Positions 1 through 8,615 of a DNA stretch of 64,000 nucleotides are shown here, piece after piece. Numbering within the stretch: position 1 is the first letter of the stretch; every line of letters begins with the position of its first letter. Made by a program: the position numbers and the translations under genes. Under the pieces are notes generated by a model. That model was given only the letters and a program-made list of their open reading frames with translations. It was not told where the DNA came from and did not search any database. The DNA is taken from the NCBI RefSeq assembly GCF_000711295.1, contig NZ_JOMJ01000003.1, forward strand, positions 1,623,501 through 1,687,500, in the 5' to 3' direction. The DNA is from Desulfohalovibrio reitneri. GTDB lineage: Bacteria > Desulfobacterota > Desulfovibrionia > Desulfovibrionales > Desulfovibrionaceae.

Positions 1-486
1 GGCGCGGGAGAAAAAGGGACGGAACAACGCCAGGGCCAGGCGCAGGATGCGCAAATCCTCCCGCACCCGCCGCTCGATGCCCCGGCGGCGGATTTTCACC
101 GCCAGCCGCGTGCCGTCCGGCAGTTTGGCGTGGTGCACTTGGCCGATGGTGGCCGAGGCAAGGGGGCGTTCATCAAACACGGCGAACGGCGAGCCATCCG
201 GGTAGGCGCGCGCGAACTGGCGCCGAAGGTCCTCCGCGGGCATGGGCTCCATCTCGTCATGGATGGTGCGCAACTCCGCCAGATACTCCTCTGTGAAAAA
301 GTCCGCCCGCGTGGCCAGCACCTGGGCCAGCTTCATGAAGCTGACGCCAAGCTCCAGTATGGCCCGCCGCAGTTCGGCCGGCCCCTGCGGGCGCAGCAGC
401 AGGAAACGACCCCGCCGCCGCACCACGCAAAAGACGGTCAAAAGAACCCGGAACGCCTTGCAGAAACGCCCGGGCGAGGGAATCAC
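1..486 (-). CDS. ABC1/UbiB-family atypical kinase, N-terminal part (runs off window)
   Basis: Only the first 162 residues are in the window; the gene continues beyond base 1. The translation has the family hallmarks in order: a KxGQ-type motif (MKLAQ, residues 51-55), the segment FDERPLASATIGQVH (residues 104-118) matching the Ala-rich nucleotide loop, and the conserved lysine in LAVKIRR (about residue 131). UbiB/ADCK proteins are protein-kinase-like ATPases that support quinone biosynthesis or lipid homeostasis at the membrane. The start is a GTG that begins 3 nt after the stop of the phasin-like gene, so the two are probably co-transcribed. The Gly of KxGQ is Ala here. Family assignment is firm; the substrate is unknown, and a menaquinone rather than ubiquinone role would be expected in an anaerobe. 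Confidence 0.85.
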   Translation of the reverse strand, partial: MIPSPGRFCKAFRVLLTVFCVVRRRGRFLLLRPQGPAELRRAILELGVSFMKLAQVLATRADFFTEEYLAELRTIHDEMEPMPAEDLRRQFARAYPDGSPFAVFDERPLASATIGQVHHAKLPDGTRLAVKIRRRGIERRVREDLRILRLALALFRPFFSRA

Positions 487-489
487 GCC

Positions 490-765
490 CTATCCCCTGG
501 AGGCCAGCATGTCCTTGAGTTCCTGGATGTCCTTCTTGGTTGCCAGGCCCAGTTCCTCGGCGGCCTCCTTCATCATCTCCTTGGTGCGCTCCTCGAACTC
601 CTTCCTCTCCTTCTCGCCCCGGGCGCGCATCTCCTCCAGGAAGCTTTCAGCCTCCTCACGGCTCATCTTGCCCTGCTCGGCCATCTCGTCGGCCAGCTTG
701 TCCAGACGGTCCTTGGCCATATAGGCCGCGCCCATTCCCAGGTACATCAGATCGGTCAGCTTCAT
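490..765 (-). CDS. Phasin/PhaF-like small coiled-coil protein
   Basis: A 91-residue, highly charged, Cys-free protein with a short hydrophobic N-terminus (MKLTDLMYLGMGAAYMAK) followed by a long Glu/Lys/Arg-rich helix. It resembles the short proteins annotated as polyhydroxyalkanoate-granule-associated or phasin-like that occur in Desulfovibrio genomes. The start is the ATG with GGAG six bases upstream; an in-frame ATG four codons earlier has a poorer ribosome site. It directly precedes the UbiB-like kinase gene (3 nt gap), so a shared membrane or lipid role is possible but is inference. No enzyme motif is visible. Confidence 0.65.
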   Translation of the reverse strand: MKLTDLMYLGMGAAYMAKDRLDKLADEMAEQGKMSREEAESFLEEMRARGEKERKEFEERTKEMMKEAAEELGLATKKDIQELKDMLASRG

Positions 766-954
766 TTCGGGCTCCATAGGTCTCGGCCCGGACCATTCCG
801 GGTCTTGCCGAGCATAGCACGACAGCCCGGAAAAAATGAAGATGCTCCCCCAACCTGGCGCGCTGACGGCAAAATCAGCCACGCTTCCTTGCCCTCGGCC
901 GCTCCCCCTGCCATAACAATGGAGAAAATCAGACAAGCACACCCGGAGCCTCCC

Positions 955-1833
955 ATGGAAAAACACCTTCTGCTGACCGTTTCCGGCGACCGCACCGCCT
1001 CCTACCCGCTGCGTTTCGTCAAAGGCTTCTTCAACCAGTTCTGCGACCTCCGCATCACCCTGCTCTACGTCGCCCCCCGGCCAGCCGGAGGCACGTTCGA
1101 CCCCTCCCTGCAGCCGGAGCAGCACGCCCTGGCGGAAATGGAGGAGGCCAAACGCACTTCCTCCCACGAGGCCCTGGACTATGCCTACGACTGGATCACC
1201 TACCGCGCCTGCGACCCCTCCAAAGTCACCAAGAAAGTAGTCCACTCGCAAATGGGCACCGTGGGCGAAATCATCCATGAAGCGCAAAAGGGCATGTACG
1301 ACGCCGTGGCCCTGGGGCGACGCGGGGTCTCCTGGCTGGAGGAAATGGTCAGCGACTCCGTCTCCCACAAAATCCTGTGGCAAAAGCTCGACTTCCCCAT
1401 CTGGATCTGCCGACGCCCCGACGAACTCAACCAGCGCAAGAACGTCCTGCTCTGCGTGGACGAAACCACCGCCTCCGACCGCATCGCCGACCACGTGGGA
1501 TTCATGCTCGGCAACGAGGAGGAGCACAACATCACCATATTCCATGTCAAACGCGACAATCCGCGCATCACCACGGAAACACAGAAAATAATCGATCACA
1601 CTGAATCCGTGCTCATCGAAAACGGATTCCCCCAGGAACAACTCTCCGTGCGCGTCTCCCAGGCCAAAGACCCGGCCAGCGCCATCCTGGAAGAAGCCGA
1701 ACAAGGCCGCTACGCCGTGGTTGCCTGCGGACGCAACGCCGACGAACCCTCCAGCAAAGACCGCTTCCTCCCCTCCTCCACAACCACCAAGCTCCTCCGC
1801 CGCATCAACACCACCCTGTGGGTGAGCAAATAG
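955..1833 (+). CDS. Tandem universal stress protein (two UspA domains)
   Basis: The 292-residue product has two copies of the UspA alpha/beta fold. The first runs from KHLLLTVSGDRTA to about residue 155, and the second starts at RKNVLLCVDETTASDR and ends with the strand TLWVSK. UspA-type proteins are cytoplasmic and often bind ATP through a G-x2-G-x9-G(S/T) loop; both loops here (ALGRRGVSW and ACGRNADEP) look degenerate, so ATP binding is uncertain. The ATG is chosen for the GGAG about 8 nt upstream; a longer in-frame ORF antisense to the phasin-like gene is not credible. The gene stands alone and its stop is followed by the first copy of the intergenic repeat. Confidence 0.85.
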   Translation: MEKHLLLTVSGDRTASYPLRFVKGFFNQFCDLRITLLYVAPRPAGGTFDPSLQPEQHALAEMEEAKRTSSHEALDYAYDWITYRACDPSKVTKKVVHSQMGTVGEIIHEAQKGMYDAVALGRRGVSWLEEMVSDSVSHKILWQKLDFPIWICRRPDELNQRKNVLLCVDETTASDRIADHVGFMLGNEEEHNITIFHVKRDNPRITTETQKIIDHTESVLIENGFPQEQLSVRVSQAKDPASAILEEAEQGRYAVVACGRNADEPSSKDRFLPSSTTTKLLRRINTTLWVSK

Positions 1834-1849
1834 GAAGAGGAGAGATACG

Positions 1850-2192
1850 GGGAAGATTTCGCCCTGCGGGCGACCAGGGCCTGCGCGGCCCTGGACCCGC
1901 GGCAGGATAATCCTGCACGTGTATCGCGGGATGAAGCGCGTCGGGTTAAAGGAGAGGGAACACCACGGCGAACTGACTGTTGTGGAACGCGTCCACCGGT
2001 TCAACCCCGCCCCAACCGTTTCGCTTCACATGCTTTGGACGCGAAACCGGGCTGTAGTTCCCCGGCCGCGCCTTACCCGCACCACGCCCCCGAGCGAAGC
2101 GAGCGACGAAACGTTTTGCGGAAGGATGGAGGGGGATTGGGGGAGGAAGGAAACCACTTTTTCAAAAGTGGTTTCCTTCCTCCCCCAGTCTT
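1850..2192 (+). repeat. Interspersed intergenic repeat, copy A
   Basis: First of four related blocks. The conserved head has GATTTCGCC, a CG-rich hairpin whose arms are CCAGGGCC-like and GGCCCTGG, then a tract ending in GTGTAT-CGCGGGATG. The middle is variable but keeps a TGGACGCGAAACCGGGCTG-like stretch; the tail keeps CCACGCCCCCGAGCGAAGCG, then AGCGACG, and ends in a perfect long hairpin. It fills the space between the convergent stops of the Usp gene and the sensor kinase. No ORF in it looks coding. Confidence 0.75.
2139..2186. terminator. Long perfect hairpin at end of repeat A (likely bidirectional terminator)
   Basis: Arms 2139-2161 and 2164-2186 are perfectly complementary over 23 bp with a 2-nt centre, and each arm ends in TTTT/AAAA at the loop. 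It sits 10 nt beyond the sensor-kinase stop and after the Usp gene, in a convergent position. There is no downstream T tract, so RNA-end protection is an alternative role. Confidence 0.6.
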
Positions 2193-2195
2193 TCA

Positions 2196-3032
2196 TCACT
2201 CGTCCAGGGGGAAGTGGAAGCGCATAGCCAGGCCGGGTTTTTCCAGGAGAGCGTAAGTGCCGTTGAGCTGGCGGGTCAGAAGGCGGACGAGGTGGAAGCC
2301 GAGGGTGTGGTCGGATTCCACCAGCCCCGGGTCGTCGAGTCCCGGTCCGTTGTCTCGGTAGGTCAGGGTCAGTCCGCTGTTTTCATTGGTCAGCTCCACA
2401 GAGACACTTCCCTGTCCACGTTCGTGAAAAGCGTATTTACAGGAGTTGGTGATGAGCTCGTTGATGATGAGGCCGATGGAGACGGCTTCATTGATGGCCA
2501 CCCTGCTCTCGCCCCCCCGCACGTCCATCTCCACGCGGCCGGCCAAGCCGTATGTCCGGGGCAGGCTCGCGCCGAGCTTGCGGATGTAGAGCGACAGATC
2601 AAGGCTGCCCGGCTCGCCGTCCGCGTAGAGGAGGTTGTGGACCTGGGCTATGGAACGGATGCGTCCCTCGCACTCCTGCAGCACCTCGATGGCCTGGTCG
2701 TCCTCGGACTTGGAGCGTTGCAGCGAGAGCAGGCTGATGACCACCTGCAGGTTGTTCTTCACCCGGTGGTGGATTTCCTGGACCAGGGCGCGTTGGCCGC
2801 GCAGAACCTCGGAGAGGCGTTGATTGCGCTCGACAATGGTCCGGAACTGCTTGCGGGAGAGATAAAAGAGCAACCCGCCCGAGAGCAGAACGAAGGCGGT
2901 ACCCTTGACGGTCTGCGCCAGCCTGGATTCGTCCCCCGCCCCGAACAGCCAAAACACGGCCGCGTCGGAAAACACGATCCAGAAGACCGAAAAGGCCACG
3001 TAAACCAGCGGTATGCGTATGTATTCCTTCAT
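2196..3032 (-). CDS. Membrane sensor histidine kinase, HisKA_2 type
   Basis: The 278-residue protein has two predicted membrane helices near the N-terminus (about residues 8-31 and 44-58) with only a short loop between, so no large sensor domain. A dimerisation helix follows with the phospho-acceptor motif EIHHRVKNNLQVV (His 88/89), typical of HisKA_2/HWE-like kinases. The GHKL ATPase has the N-box INELITNSCKYAF and DNGPG. No response regulator is adjacent. The chosen ATG has GGAGG four bases upstream; a start 24 codons earlier (at 3104) would add a Gly/His-rich leader and is less likely. It is the last gene of the minus-strand run that includes ftsEX. The signal is unknown. Confidence 0.8.
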   Translation of the reverse strand: MKEYIRIPLVYVAFSVFWIVFSDAAVFWLFGAGDESRLAQTVKGTAFVLLSGGLLFYLSRKQFRTIVERNQRLSEVLRGQRALVQEIHHRVKNNLQVVISLLSLQRSKSEDDQAIEVLQECEGRIRSIAQVHNLLYADGEPGSLDLSLYIRKLGASLPRTYGLAGRVEMDVRGGESRVAINEAVSIGLIINELITNSCKYAFHERGQGSVSVELTNENSGLTLTYRDNGPGLDDPGLVESDHTLGFHLVRLLTRQLNGTYALLEKPGLAMRFHFPLDE

Positions 3033-3140
3033 TCCCCCTCCGCCACCGTGCCCATGCCCACGCCAAGTACGATCGTCCTCTGAGTACGGTTTGTACCACG
3101 CCATGCGGTTGCGACCAAGCGAAAGCCTGCGCCGATGGCT

Positions 3141-3824
3141 TCACTCCCCGCGCAGGTAAACCAGCGGCGAGGGGGTCAGTTCATCCCGGAACTGCTTAAG
3201 GATCCCGCCCAGGGTGTCGCGAGAGAGCTGATTGACGCTGAAGATGATGTTCAGGCCGTTGAGGGCGGCGTCCTTGTCGCCCAGTTGCCGCGCTCCGCGC
3301 AGAATGCGGTGCAGCCGGGACTTTATCTCCGAGGTGTACTCTGCGATGCGGTGGCGCACCTCGTCCTCGTTGGTCTCCCGCCCCTCGAACATGGCGTTGA
3401 GCAGGGAATACGTCACCAGCATGTGGAAGAAGATGTGCTCGTCCAGACGGAACTTGTAGAGGTTGAGAAGAAAACGGAAGCGGTTGAAGAGCACGCAGCG
3501 GGAGAGGACCAGGCCATGCATCATGACCAGGAAGGCCGCCCGCTGGGCGGAGGTTTCATGCACCGCAGAGATGGTCTCGTCCTTGTAGGCCACCTTGACC
3601 CGCTCCGAGGACGTGACCGTGGAGAAGAAGCGCAGCACGGGAAGGATCATCCTGAGCGCCTGGCACTCGTCGGAATCCGCCCGGCAGGTTGGGCACCTGG
3701 CTTCCGGCCGCAGGGAGCCGCCCTCGCACGCCTGGGTGCACCAGACCTTTCCGGTATCGGCCTCCACCCGGTAGCGGAACTCGTCCCTGCCGGGGCGGAG
3801 TATGGTGAAATCGACGAACTGCAA
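3141..3824 (-). CDS. Unknown protein with N-terminal Cys cluster
   Basis: I do not recognise a family. The 227-residue translation starts LQFVDFTILRPGRDEFRYRV, then has a Cys-rich stretch (CTQAC, CPTC, then C about 6 residues on) that could bind a metal, followed by an all-helical region rich in Arg, Phe and Leu. No signal peptide or clear membrane segment is seen. The TTG start is preferred because AGGAG lies 4 nt upstream; an ATG 20 codons earlier (3884) lacks a ribosome site. It follows ftsX (gap about 112 nt) and precedes the sensor kinase (gap 108 nt) on the same strand. A regulatory role with the kinase is only a guess from position. Confidence 0.6.
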   Translation of the reverse strand: MQFVDFTILRPGRDEFRYRVEADTGKVWCTQACEGGSLRPEARCPTCRADSDECQALRMILPVLRFFSTVTSSERVKVAYKDETISAVHETSAQRAAFLVMMHGLVLSRCVLFNRFRFLLNLYKFRLDEHIFFHMLVTYSLLNAMFEGRETNEDEVRHRIAEYTSEIKSRLHRILRGARQLGDKDAALNGLNIIFSVNQLSRDTLGGILKQFRDELTPSPLVYLRGE

Positions 3825-3936
3825 AAGACTCCTGGCTCCACGTATGTGTACGCGACGAATCCACGGCTCTTCGCATATCCACATTCCGGATGCAACAAGT
3901 AGGAAAGGATACCCCGGCGGAGGGGCCGGAATCACG

Positions 3937-4809
3937 CTATTCCTTGACCGCGACCCAGGAGCTGACCACGCCCACAAGCACCAGGCCGCCCATAAGGGCG
4001 CCCAGCTGGGACAGGGGCAGGAAGTCGATGCGGATGAACAGCGGCGGGACGTTGATGATGTCTGCGGAGAGGAGCTGAAAGAGTTTGAGCAGCCCCGTGG
4101 CCACGGCCCCGGCCGCCAGGCACAAGGCCGCCCCGCCGGAAAGCATGGGCAGCTGGATGTAAGTGCGGGTGGCGCCCACCAGCCGCAGGATTTCCACCTC
4201 GTCCAGCCTCGCTATCTGGGCCAGCTTGATGGTGTTGCCCACGATGAGCCCGGCCACAAGGGCCAACAGGCCCACCAGGGGCCAGACCACCCCCCGGCTG
4301 ACCCGCATCCAGGAGCGGGCCAGGTCCAACTGCAGGGGGTTGAAGTGGACGGACTCCACCCCTTCCAGTTCCTTGAGGCGGTCGAAGACCACGCGGGTCC
4401 AGTCCCGCCCCTCGGCCGTCTCCACCGCCTCGAAAGTGGCCAGGGCGGTGGGCGGCAGGGGCGGCCGCCCGCCCATCCAGTCCGCCCGCATTTCGCCATC
4501 CATGGAGGCGGAGAGCTCCTCGAAGGCCTGCTCCGGGGTGAAGGTCCGCAGCACGCGCAACCCTTTCATGTTTCGCAGCTCGTCCCACACCGGGCGTACA
4601 TCGTCCATGTCCGCCTTTTCCGCCCAGTAGACCTGGAACGTGACCTCGCCCCGCTGCTTGGACAGCTCCTGGTCGAGGTTGTGCAGCAACAGCAGGAACA
4701 GCCCGGCCAGAAAGGCGGCCAGGGTCACAGCCATGAGGGTGAACACCTGCGCCCAGGGGTGGTCCGACAGGTCGCGCACCCCGCGGATAGCCAGACGGAG
4801 AAGGCCCAT
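3937..4809 (-). CDS. ftsX: Cell-division ABC transporter permease FtsX
   Basis: The 290-residue length and topology fit FtsX: one membrane helix near residues 22-43, a large periplasmic region, and three C-terminal helices (about 173-193, 218-243 and 265-287). The intracellular segment RLDEVEILRLVGATRTYIQLP is the typical FtsX coupling sequence next to the FtsE contact. FtsEX transmits ATP hydrolysis across the inner membrane to control peptidoglycan hydrolases at the septum. The start codon shares a base with the ftsE stop (TGATG), showing tight translational coupling. No amidase activator or peptidoglycan hydrolase gene is next to it. Confidence 0.93.
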   Translation of the reverse strand: MGLLRLAIRGVRDLSDHPWAQVFTLMAVTLAAFLAGLFLLLLHNLDQELSKQRGEVTFQVYWAEKADMDDVRPVWDELRNMKGLRVLRTFTPEQAFEELSASMDGEMRADWMGGRPPLPPTALATFEAVETAEGRDWTRVVFDRLKELEGVESVHFNPLQLDLARSWMRVSRGVVWPLVGLLALVAGLIVGNTIKLAQIARLDEVEILRLVGATRTYIQLPMLSGGAALCLAAGAVATGLLKLFQLLSADIINVPPLFIRIDFLPLSQLGALMGGLVLVGVVSSWVAVKE

Positions 4810-5582
4810 CAGCGGCGCCCTCCGCTGGGCACGCCCGGGGCGTCCGGCCCCTCCTCGTCAAGGGAGCGGGACAGCGGTCCGGGCTGGGACTCCACTTGGC
4901 AGTCGTCGGTGCACATGCGGCCGTCCTGCAGGTGGAGCACCTTGGCCTCGGGCACGGTGTCCAGCAGTTCGGCCGAGTGCGTGGCCATGATGATGGAGGT
5001 TCCGTAGACGTGAAACTGCTTGAAGACGTCCATGAGCCGCCGGGACAGCCCGGCGTCGAGGTTGCCGGTGGGCTCGTCCGCCAGGATGAGCTTGGGGTTG
5101 ACCACCACGCTGCGGGCGATGGCCACCCGCTGCTGCTCGCCGCCGGAGAGGCGCACGCAGGGCTCGTAGGCCTTGTTCTCCAGCCGCAGCACGCGCAGCA
5201 CCGCCCGCACCCGCCGCTCGATGACGTGCCGGGCCATGCCCCGCACTTCCAGAGCCATGGCCACGTTGGCGAAAACCGTGCGGCGGGGCAGGATCTTGAA
5301 GTCCTGGAAGACCACGCCGATCTCCCGTCGCAGCAGGGGCACCCGGCCACGCCGGATGCGCTTGAGGTCGAAGCCGCAGACATTGGCCCGGGTGCCCCGC
5401 CGCAGCGGCAGGGCGGCGTAGAGCAGCTTGAGCAGGGTGGTTTTGCCCGCGCCCGAAGGGCCGGTGAGGAACAGGAACTCCCCTTTGCCCAGGGCCAGGG
5501 AGACATCCTGCAGGGCCCAGGAGGAGCCGAAGTTGAAGGAAACCCGCTCCAGTTCGACGATGTTGGCGTCAGGCCGCGACAA
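4809..5582 (-). CDS. ftsE: Cell-division ABC ATPase FtsE
   Basis: The 257-residue ABC ATPase has Walker A GPSGAGKT (41-48), Q-loop VFQDF, signature LSGGEQQ (145-151), Walker [13 protein letters not shown] (165-176) and the switch histidine in ATHSAEL. These and the partner gene identify FtsE rather than a general lipoprotein exporter (LolD). The C-terminus has about 30 extra residues of low complexity beyond the usual end. It acts in the cytoplasm bound to FtsX. It lies 74 nt after nrdJ on the same strand; cotranscription with nrdJ is possible but not shown. Confidence 0.93.
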   Translation of the reverse strand: MSRPDANIVELERVSFNFGSSWALQDVSLALGKGEFLFLTGPSGAGKTTLLKLLYAALPLRRGTRANVCGFDLKRIRRGRVPLLRREIGVVFQDFKILPRRTVFANVAMALEVRGMARHVIERRVRAVLRVLRLENKAYEPCVRLSGGEQQRVAIARSVVVNPKLILADEPTGNLDAGLSRRLMDVFKQFHVYGTSIIMATHSAELLDTVPEAKVLHLQDGRMCTDDCQVESQPGPLSRSLDEEGPDAPGVPSGGRR

Positions 5583-5656
5583 ACGTTCCCTCCCTGGGGT
5601 GGCCCGCTTTGGCCGTTGGGGTGCTTGCCGCGGCCCGTTTCATGACGCGCTTCCCT

Positions 5657-7894
5657 TCAGCCGCACTTGGTGTAGCCGCAGGAGCGGCACAGGTGGCAGC
5701 CTTCCTCGAAGACCAGGGTGTCGCCGCACTCGGGACAGCCGGGCTTGCCCAGGCCGGAGTCGTTGCCCGCGTTCATGTCGTCCATGTAGCGCTGGCGCAG
5801 CACGTAGGCCACCGCGTCGGGAATGGACTTGAGCAGCCGCTTCTTGGCGAAGACGGTGTACTCGCCTCCGATGCCCTCCAGCTGCTTGACGATCTCCTCC
5901 ACGCCGATGCCGGAGCGCAGGGCCAGGGAGACCAGCCTGCCCACGGCCTCGGCCTTGGCCATAATGGAGTGGCCGGACTTGCCGATGGTGGCGAAGACTT
6001 CGAAGGGCTTGCCGTCCACCTCGTTGATGGTCAGGTACAGCTCGCCCAGTCCAGTGCGCACCTTGCGGGTGAAGCCATAGACCATCTCCGGCCGCTGCAT
6101 GACCCGGGAGGCCTCGCCCAGCTTGGGTTTCTCCACCTCTCCCGGTTCGCCGGTGCACAGCACCTGCCCGCTCAGGGAGCCGTCGCGGTAGACGGTCACG
6201 CCCTTGCAGCCCAGCTCGTAGGCCAGGGTGTAGATGTGGTGGATGTCCTCCTCGGTGGCGTCGCTTGGCAGATTCACCGTCTTGGAGACCGCGTTGTCCG
6301 TGTGCTTTTGGAAGGCGGCCTGCATTTTGAGATGCATTTCCGGGGAGATGTCGTGGGAGGTGACGAAGACCCGGCGGATGTCCTCGGGCAGGTGCTCCAT
6401 GGCGTGAATGGTGCCCTTCTTGGCCACGTCCTCCATAAGCGAGCGGGAGTGGGCCTCGGCTCGGCGCAAGGCGTCCTCGAAGTAGGGGTTCACCTCCACC
6501 AGCCGCTCGCCGTCCATGACGTTGCGGGAAAAGGCCAGGGCGAAAAGCGGCTCGATGCCCGAGGAGCAGGAGGCGATGATGGACAGCGTGCCCGTGGGCG
6601 CGATGGTGGTGGTGGTGGCGTTGCGGTAGGGGCCGAGGTTGATCTGGGCGTAGGAGGAACTGTCATAGGCCGGGAAGGGGCCGCGCTCCTGGGCCAGCTC
6701 CTTGGAGGCGGCCTTGCTCTCGGCCTGTACCGCCTCCATGACCTTGTCCGCCAGCCGCAGGGCTTCGCGGGAGTCGTAGGGCACGCCCAGGCGGAAGAGC
6801 AGGTCGGCCCAGCCCATGACGCCCAGGCCGATCTTGCGGTTGCGCCGCACCTTCTCGTCGATTTCGGACAGGGGGTAGCGGGAAGCGTCGATAACGTCGT
6901 CAAGAAAACGCACGGACAGCCGCACCACCCGCCGCAGCTCCTCCCAGTCGATGCCGTCGTCGGCCTCGGCGTCGTACAGGGCGGCCAGGTTCACCGAGCC
7001 CAGGTTGCAGGCCTCGTAGGGCAAAAGCGGCTGCTCGCCGCAGGGGTTGGTGGATTCGATCTCCCCCTGCTCCGGGGTGGGGTTGTCGCGGTTGACCCGG
7101 TCCAGAAAGACGATGCCGGGGTCGCCGGACTCCCAGGCCTTGCGCACCAGCCGGGTGAACACGTCGCGGGCGCGCAGGGTGTCCTTGACCGCGCCGGTGT
7201 GCGGGGCGATCAGCTCGTATTCCTCGTCGTTCTCCACGGCCTGCATGAAGCGCTCGGTCAGGGCCACGGAGATGTTGAAGTTGTTCAGCTCGGTGCCTTC
7301 GCTGCTCTTGCACTCGATGAACTTGAGGATGTCCGGGTGGTCCACCCGCAGGATGCCCATGTTGGCCCCGCGCCGGGTGCCGCCCTGCTTCACCTGCTCG
7401 GTGGCGGTGTTGAAAATCTTCATGAAGGAAACCGGGCCGGAGGCCACCCCGCCGGTGGAGCCCACCCGCGCGCCCTCGTGGCGCAGGCGGGAGAAGGAGA
7501 AGCCGGTGCCGCCGCCGGACTTGTGGATCATGGCGGCGTGCTTCACCGCGTCGAAGATGCCGTCCATGGAGTCTTCCACCGGCAGCACGAAACAGGCGGC
7601 CAGCTGGCCCAGGTCGGTGCCCGCGTTCATCAGCGTGGGCGAGTTGGGCAGGAAGCGCCCGGAGGTCATGAGCAGGTAGAACTCCCGGGTCAGATCCTCG
7701 ACCGTGTACGGGGAGTTTTCGTATTTGGCTTCTTCGGCGGCCACGGTCCCGGCCACCCGGAGGAACATCCCCCGGAAGTCCTCCATGGGGTTTCCCTCGG
7801 CGTCCTTGCGCAGATAGCGCTTGGCCAGGACCACCCTGGCGTTGTCCGTAAGCACGGGTTCCGGCAGATCGGCCGGAACGTCGGGTTGGGTCAT
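5657..7894 (-). CDS. nrdJ: Adenosylcobalamin-dependent (class II) ribonucleotide reductase
   Basis: The 745-residue protein reduces ribonucleotides to deoxyribonucleotides using a thiyl radical made from coenzyme B12, so it needs neither oxygen nor a glycyl radical. Visible features are PTLMNAG and the redox Cys 101 (QLAACFVLP), the loop GTGFSFSRLR, the active-site motif NPCGEQ (283-288) and ATTTTIAPTGT. The C-terminal zinc ribbon (CPEC...CHLCRSCGYTKC, last 30 residues) carries the Cys pair that re-reduces the active site. The start has TGGAG 8 nt upstream. No cobalamin riboswitch or clear NrdR box was seen upstream. The window also holds the class III enzyme. Confidence 0.95.
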   Translation of the reverse strand: MTQPDVPADLPEPVLTDNARVVLAKRYLRKDAEGNPMEDFRGMFLRVAGTVAAEEAKYENSPYTVEDLTREFYLLMTSGRFLPNSPTLMNAGTDLGQLAACFVLPVEDSMDGIFDAVKHAAMIHKSGGGTGFSFSRLRHEGARVGSTGGVASGPVSFMKIFNTATEQVKQGGTRRGANMGILRVDHPDILKFIECKSSEGTELNNFNISVALTERFMQAVENDEEYELIAPHTGAVKDTLRARDVFTRLVRKAWESGDPGIVFLDRVNRDNPTPEQGEIESTNPCGEQPLLPYEACNLGSVNLAALYDAEADDGIDWEELRRVVRLSVRFLDDVIDASRYPLSEIDEKVRRNRKIGLGVMGWADLLFRLGVPYDSREALRLADKVMEAVQAESKAASKELAQERGPFPAYDSSSYAQINLGPYRNATTTTIAPTGTLSIIASCSSGIEPLFALAFSRNVMDGERLVEVNPYFEDALRRAEAHSRSLMEDVAKKGTIHAMEHLPEDIRRVFVTSHDISPEMHLKMQAAFQKHTDNAVSKTVNLPSDATEEDIHHIYTLAYELGCKGVTVYRDGSLSGQVLCTGEPGEVEKPKLGEASRVMQRPEMVYGFTRKVRTGLGELYLTINEVDGKPFEVFATIGKSGHSIMAKAEAVGRLVSLALRSGIGVEEIVKQLEGIGGEYTVFAKKRLLKSIPDAVAYVLRQRYMDDMNAGNDSGLGKPGCPECGDTLVFEEGCHLCRSCGYTKCG

Positions 7895-8079
7895 GCAGTG
7901 TCTCCAGAAATAAATTTGGATGACGGAGTCTACATGGTTGGGCCGAGGGGCTCAAGGCGCAAGGCGGATTGAAAAGGAGGCCGAGAGCCCGGGTCTCACA
8001 CTTGCACCCTTGCGGGGCGGACCTTGCGGGCGTAGGAATGAATACTGGGATATCCCTTATCACGCCAAGGAGGTTCACC

Positions 8080-8481
8080 ATGACAAACACGAAAACCCGC
8101 CGCGAAATCCCCGCGATCATCGTCCTTGCCTCCGTACTGGCCCTCTGCTTCGTCTTTACCGGTCCCGCCGCCGCCCAGCCAGACGACGTTCCGGGCAAGG
8201 AGATGCGCAAGATGCGCGAGGAACAGAAACGCGAGCGCATGAATCGCCAAATGGAGGAGCAGCGCAAGGAGCGCCTGGATGAAATGGAGCGCCAGCGGGA
8301 GGAACGCAAGCGCGAGATGGAGCGCGCCCGGGAGGAGCGGCTGCAAGAAATCGAGGAGGACCAGGAAGGGCTTCGCCGCGACCGCGAGGGGGAACATATG
8401 GGCCTCGGGCATGAGCGCCGCATGGACAACCCTGGACGCGGCAAGGACCGGGGAAAAGCCGATTGGAAGGACAAGAAGTAG
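8080..8481 (+). CDS. Secreted E/R-rich helical protein 1
   Basis: This 133-residue protein has a signal peptide (helix to about residue 28, cleavage predicted after PAAA, residue 32) and then an almost uninterrupted run of Glu, Arg, Lys and Met, with repeats such as EEQRKER and REERLQEIEEDQE. The pattern of alternating acidic and basic residues suits a stable single alpha-helix or coiled coil in the periplasm. AGGAGG lies 6 nt before the ATG. It is the first of three consecutive genes with the same design. I do not recognise a family, though the layout recalls periplasmic helical stress or metal-binding proteins; the charged C-terminus ends in GKADWKDKK. Confidence 0.75.
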   Translation: MTNTKTRREIPAIIVLASVLALCFVFTGPAAAQPDDVPGKEMRKMREEQKRERMNRQMEEQRKERLDEMERQREERKREMERAREERLQEIEEDQEGLRRDREGEHMGLGHERRMDNPGRGKDRGKADWKDKK

Positions 8482-8615
8482 CTACTTGCCGGCCGTCCCC
8501 GTCCGCCGGACACGGCAGCGGGCCGCCATTTGGTCCCGCTCCAGCGCCTTGCCGAAAACGGCTCTCGCTCCTAGTGTTCCCCCTCGCTTGCAGCAACGAG
8601 CAAAGGAGAACCGTC

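Noticed and set aside
5609-7972. A 787-residue open frame on the plus strand
   Set aside because: It lies opposite nrdJ and is a by-product of high GC; it is rich in Gly, His, Val and Gln and has no recognisable domain, while the nrdJ frame is a clear protein.
7895-8079. Cobalamin riboswitch before nrdJ
   Set aside because: I looked for the conserved GCCACTG box and the paired elements and did not see them; a covariance search would decide.
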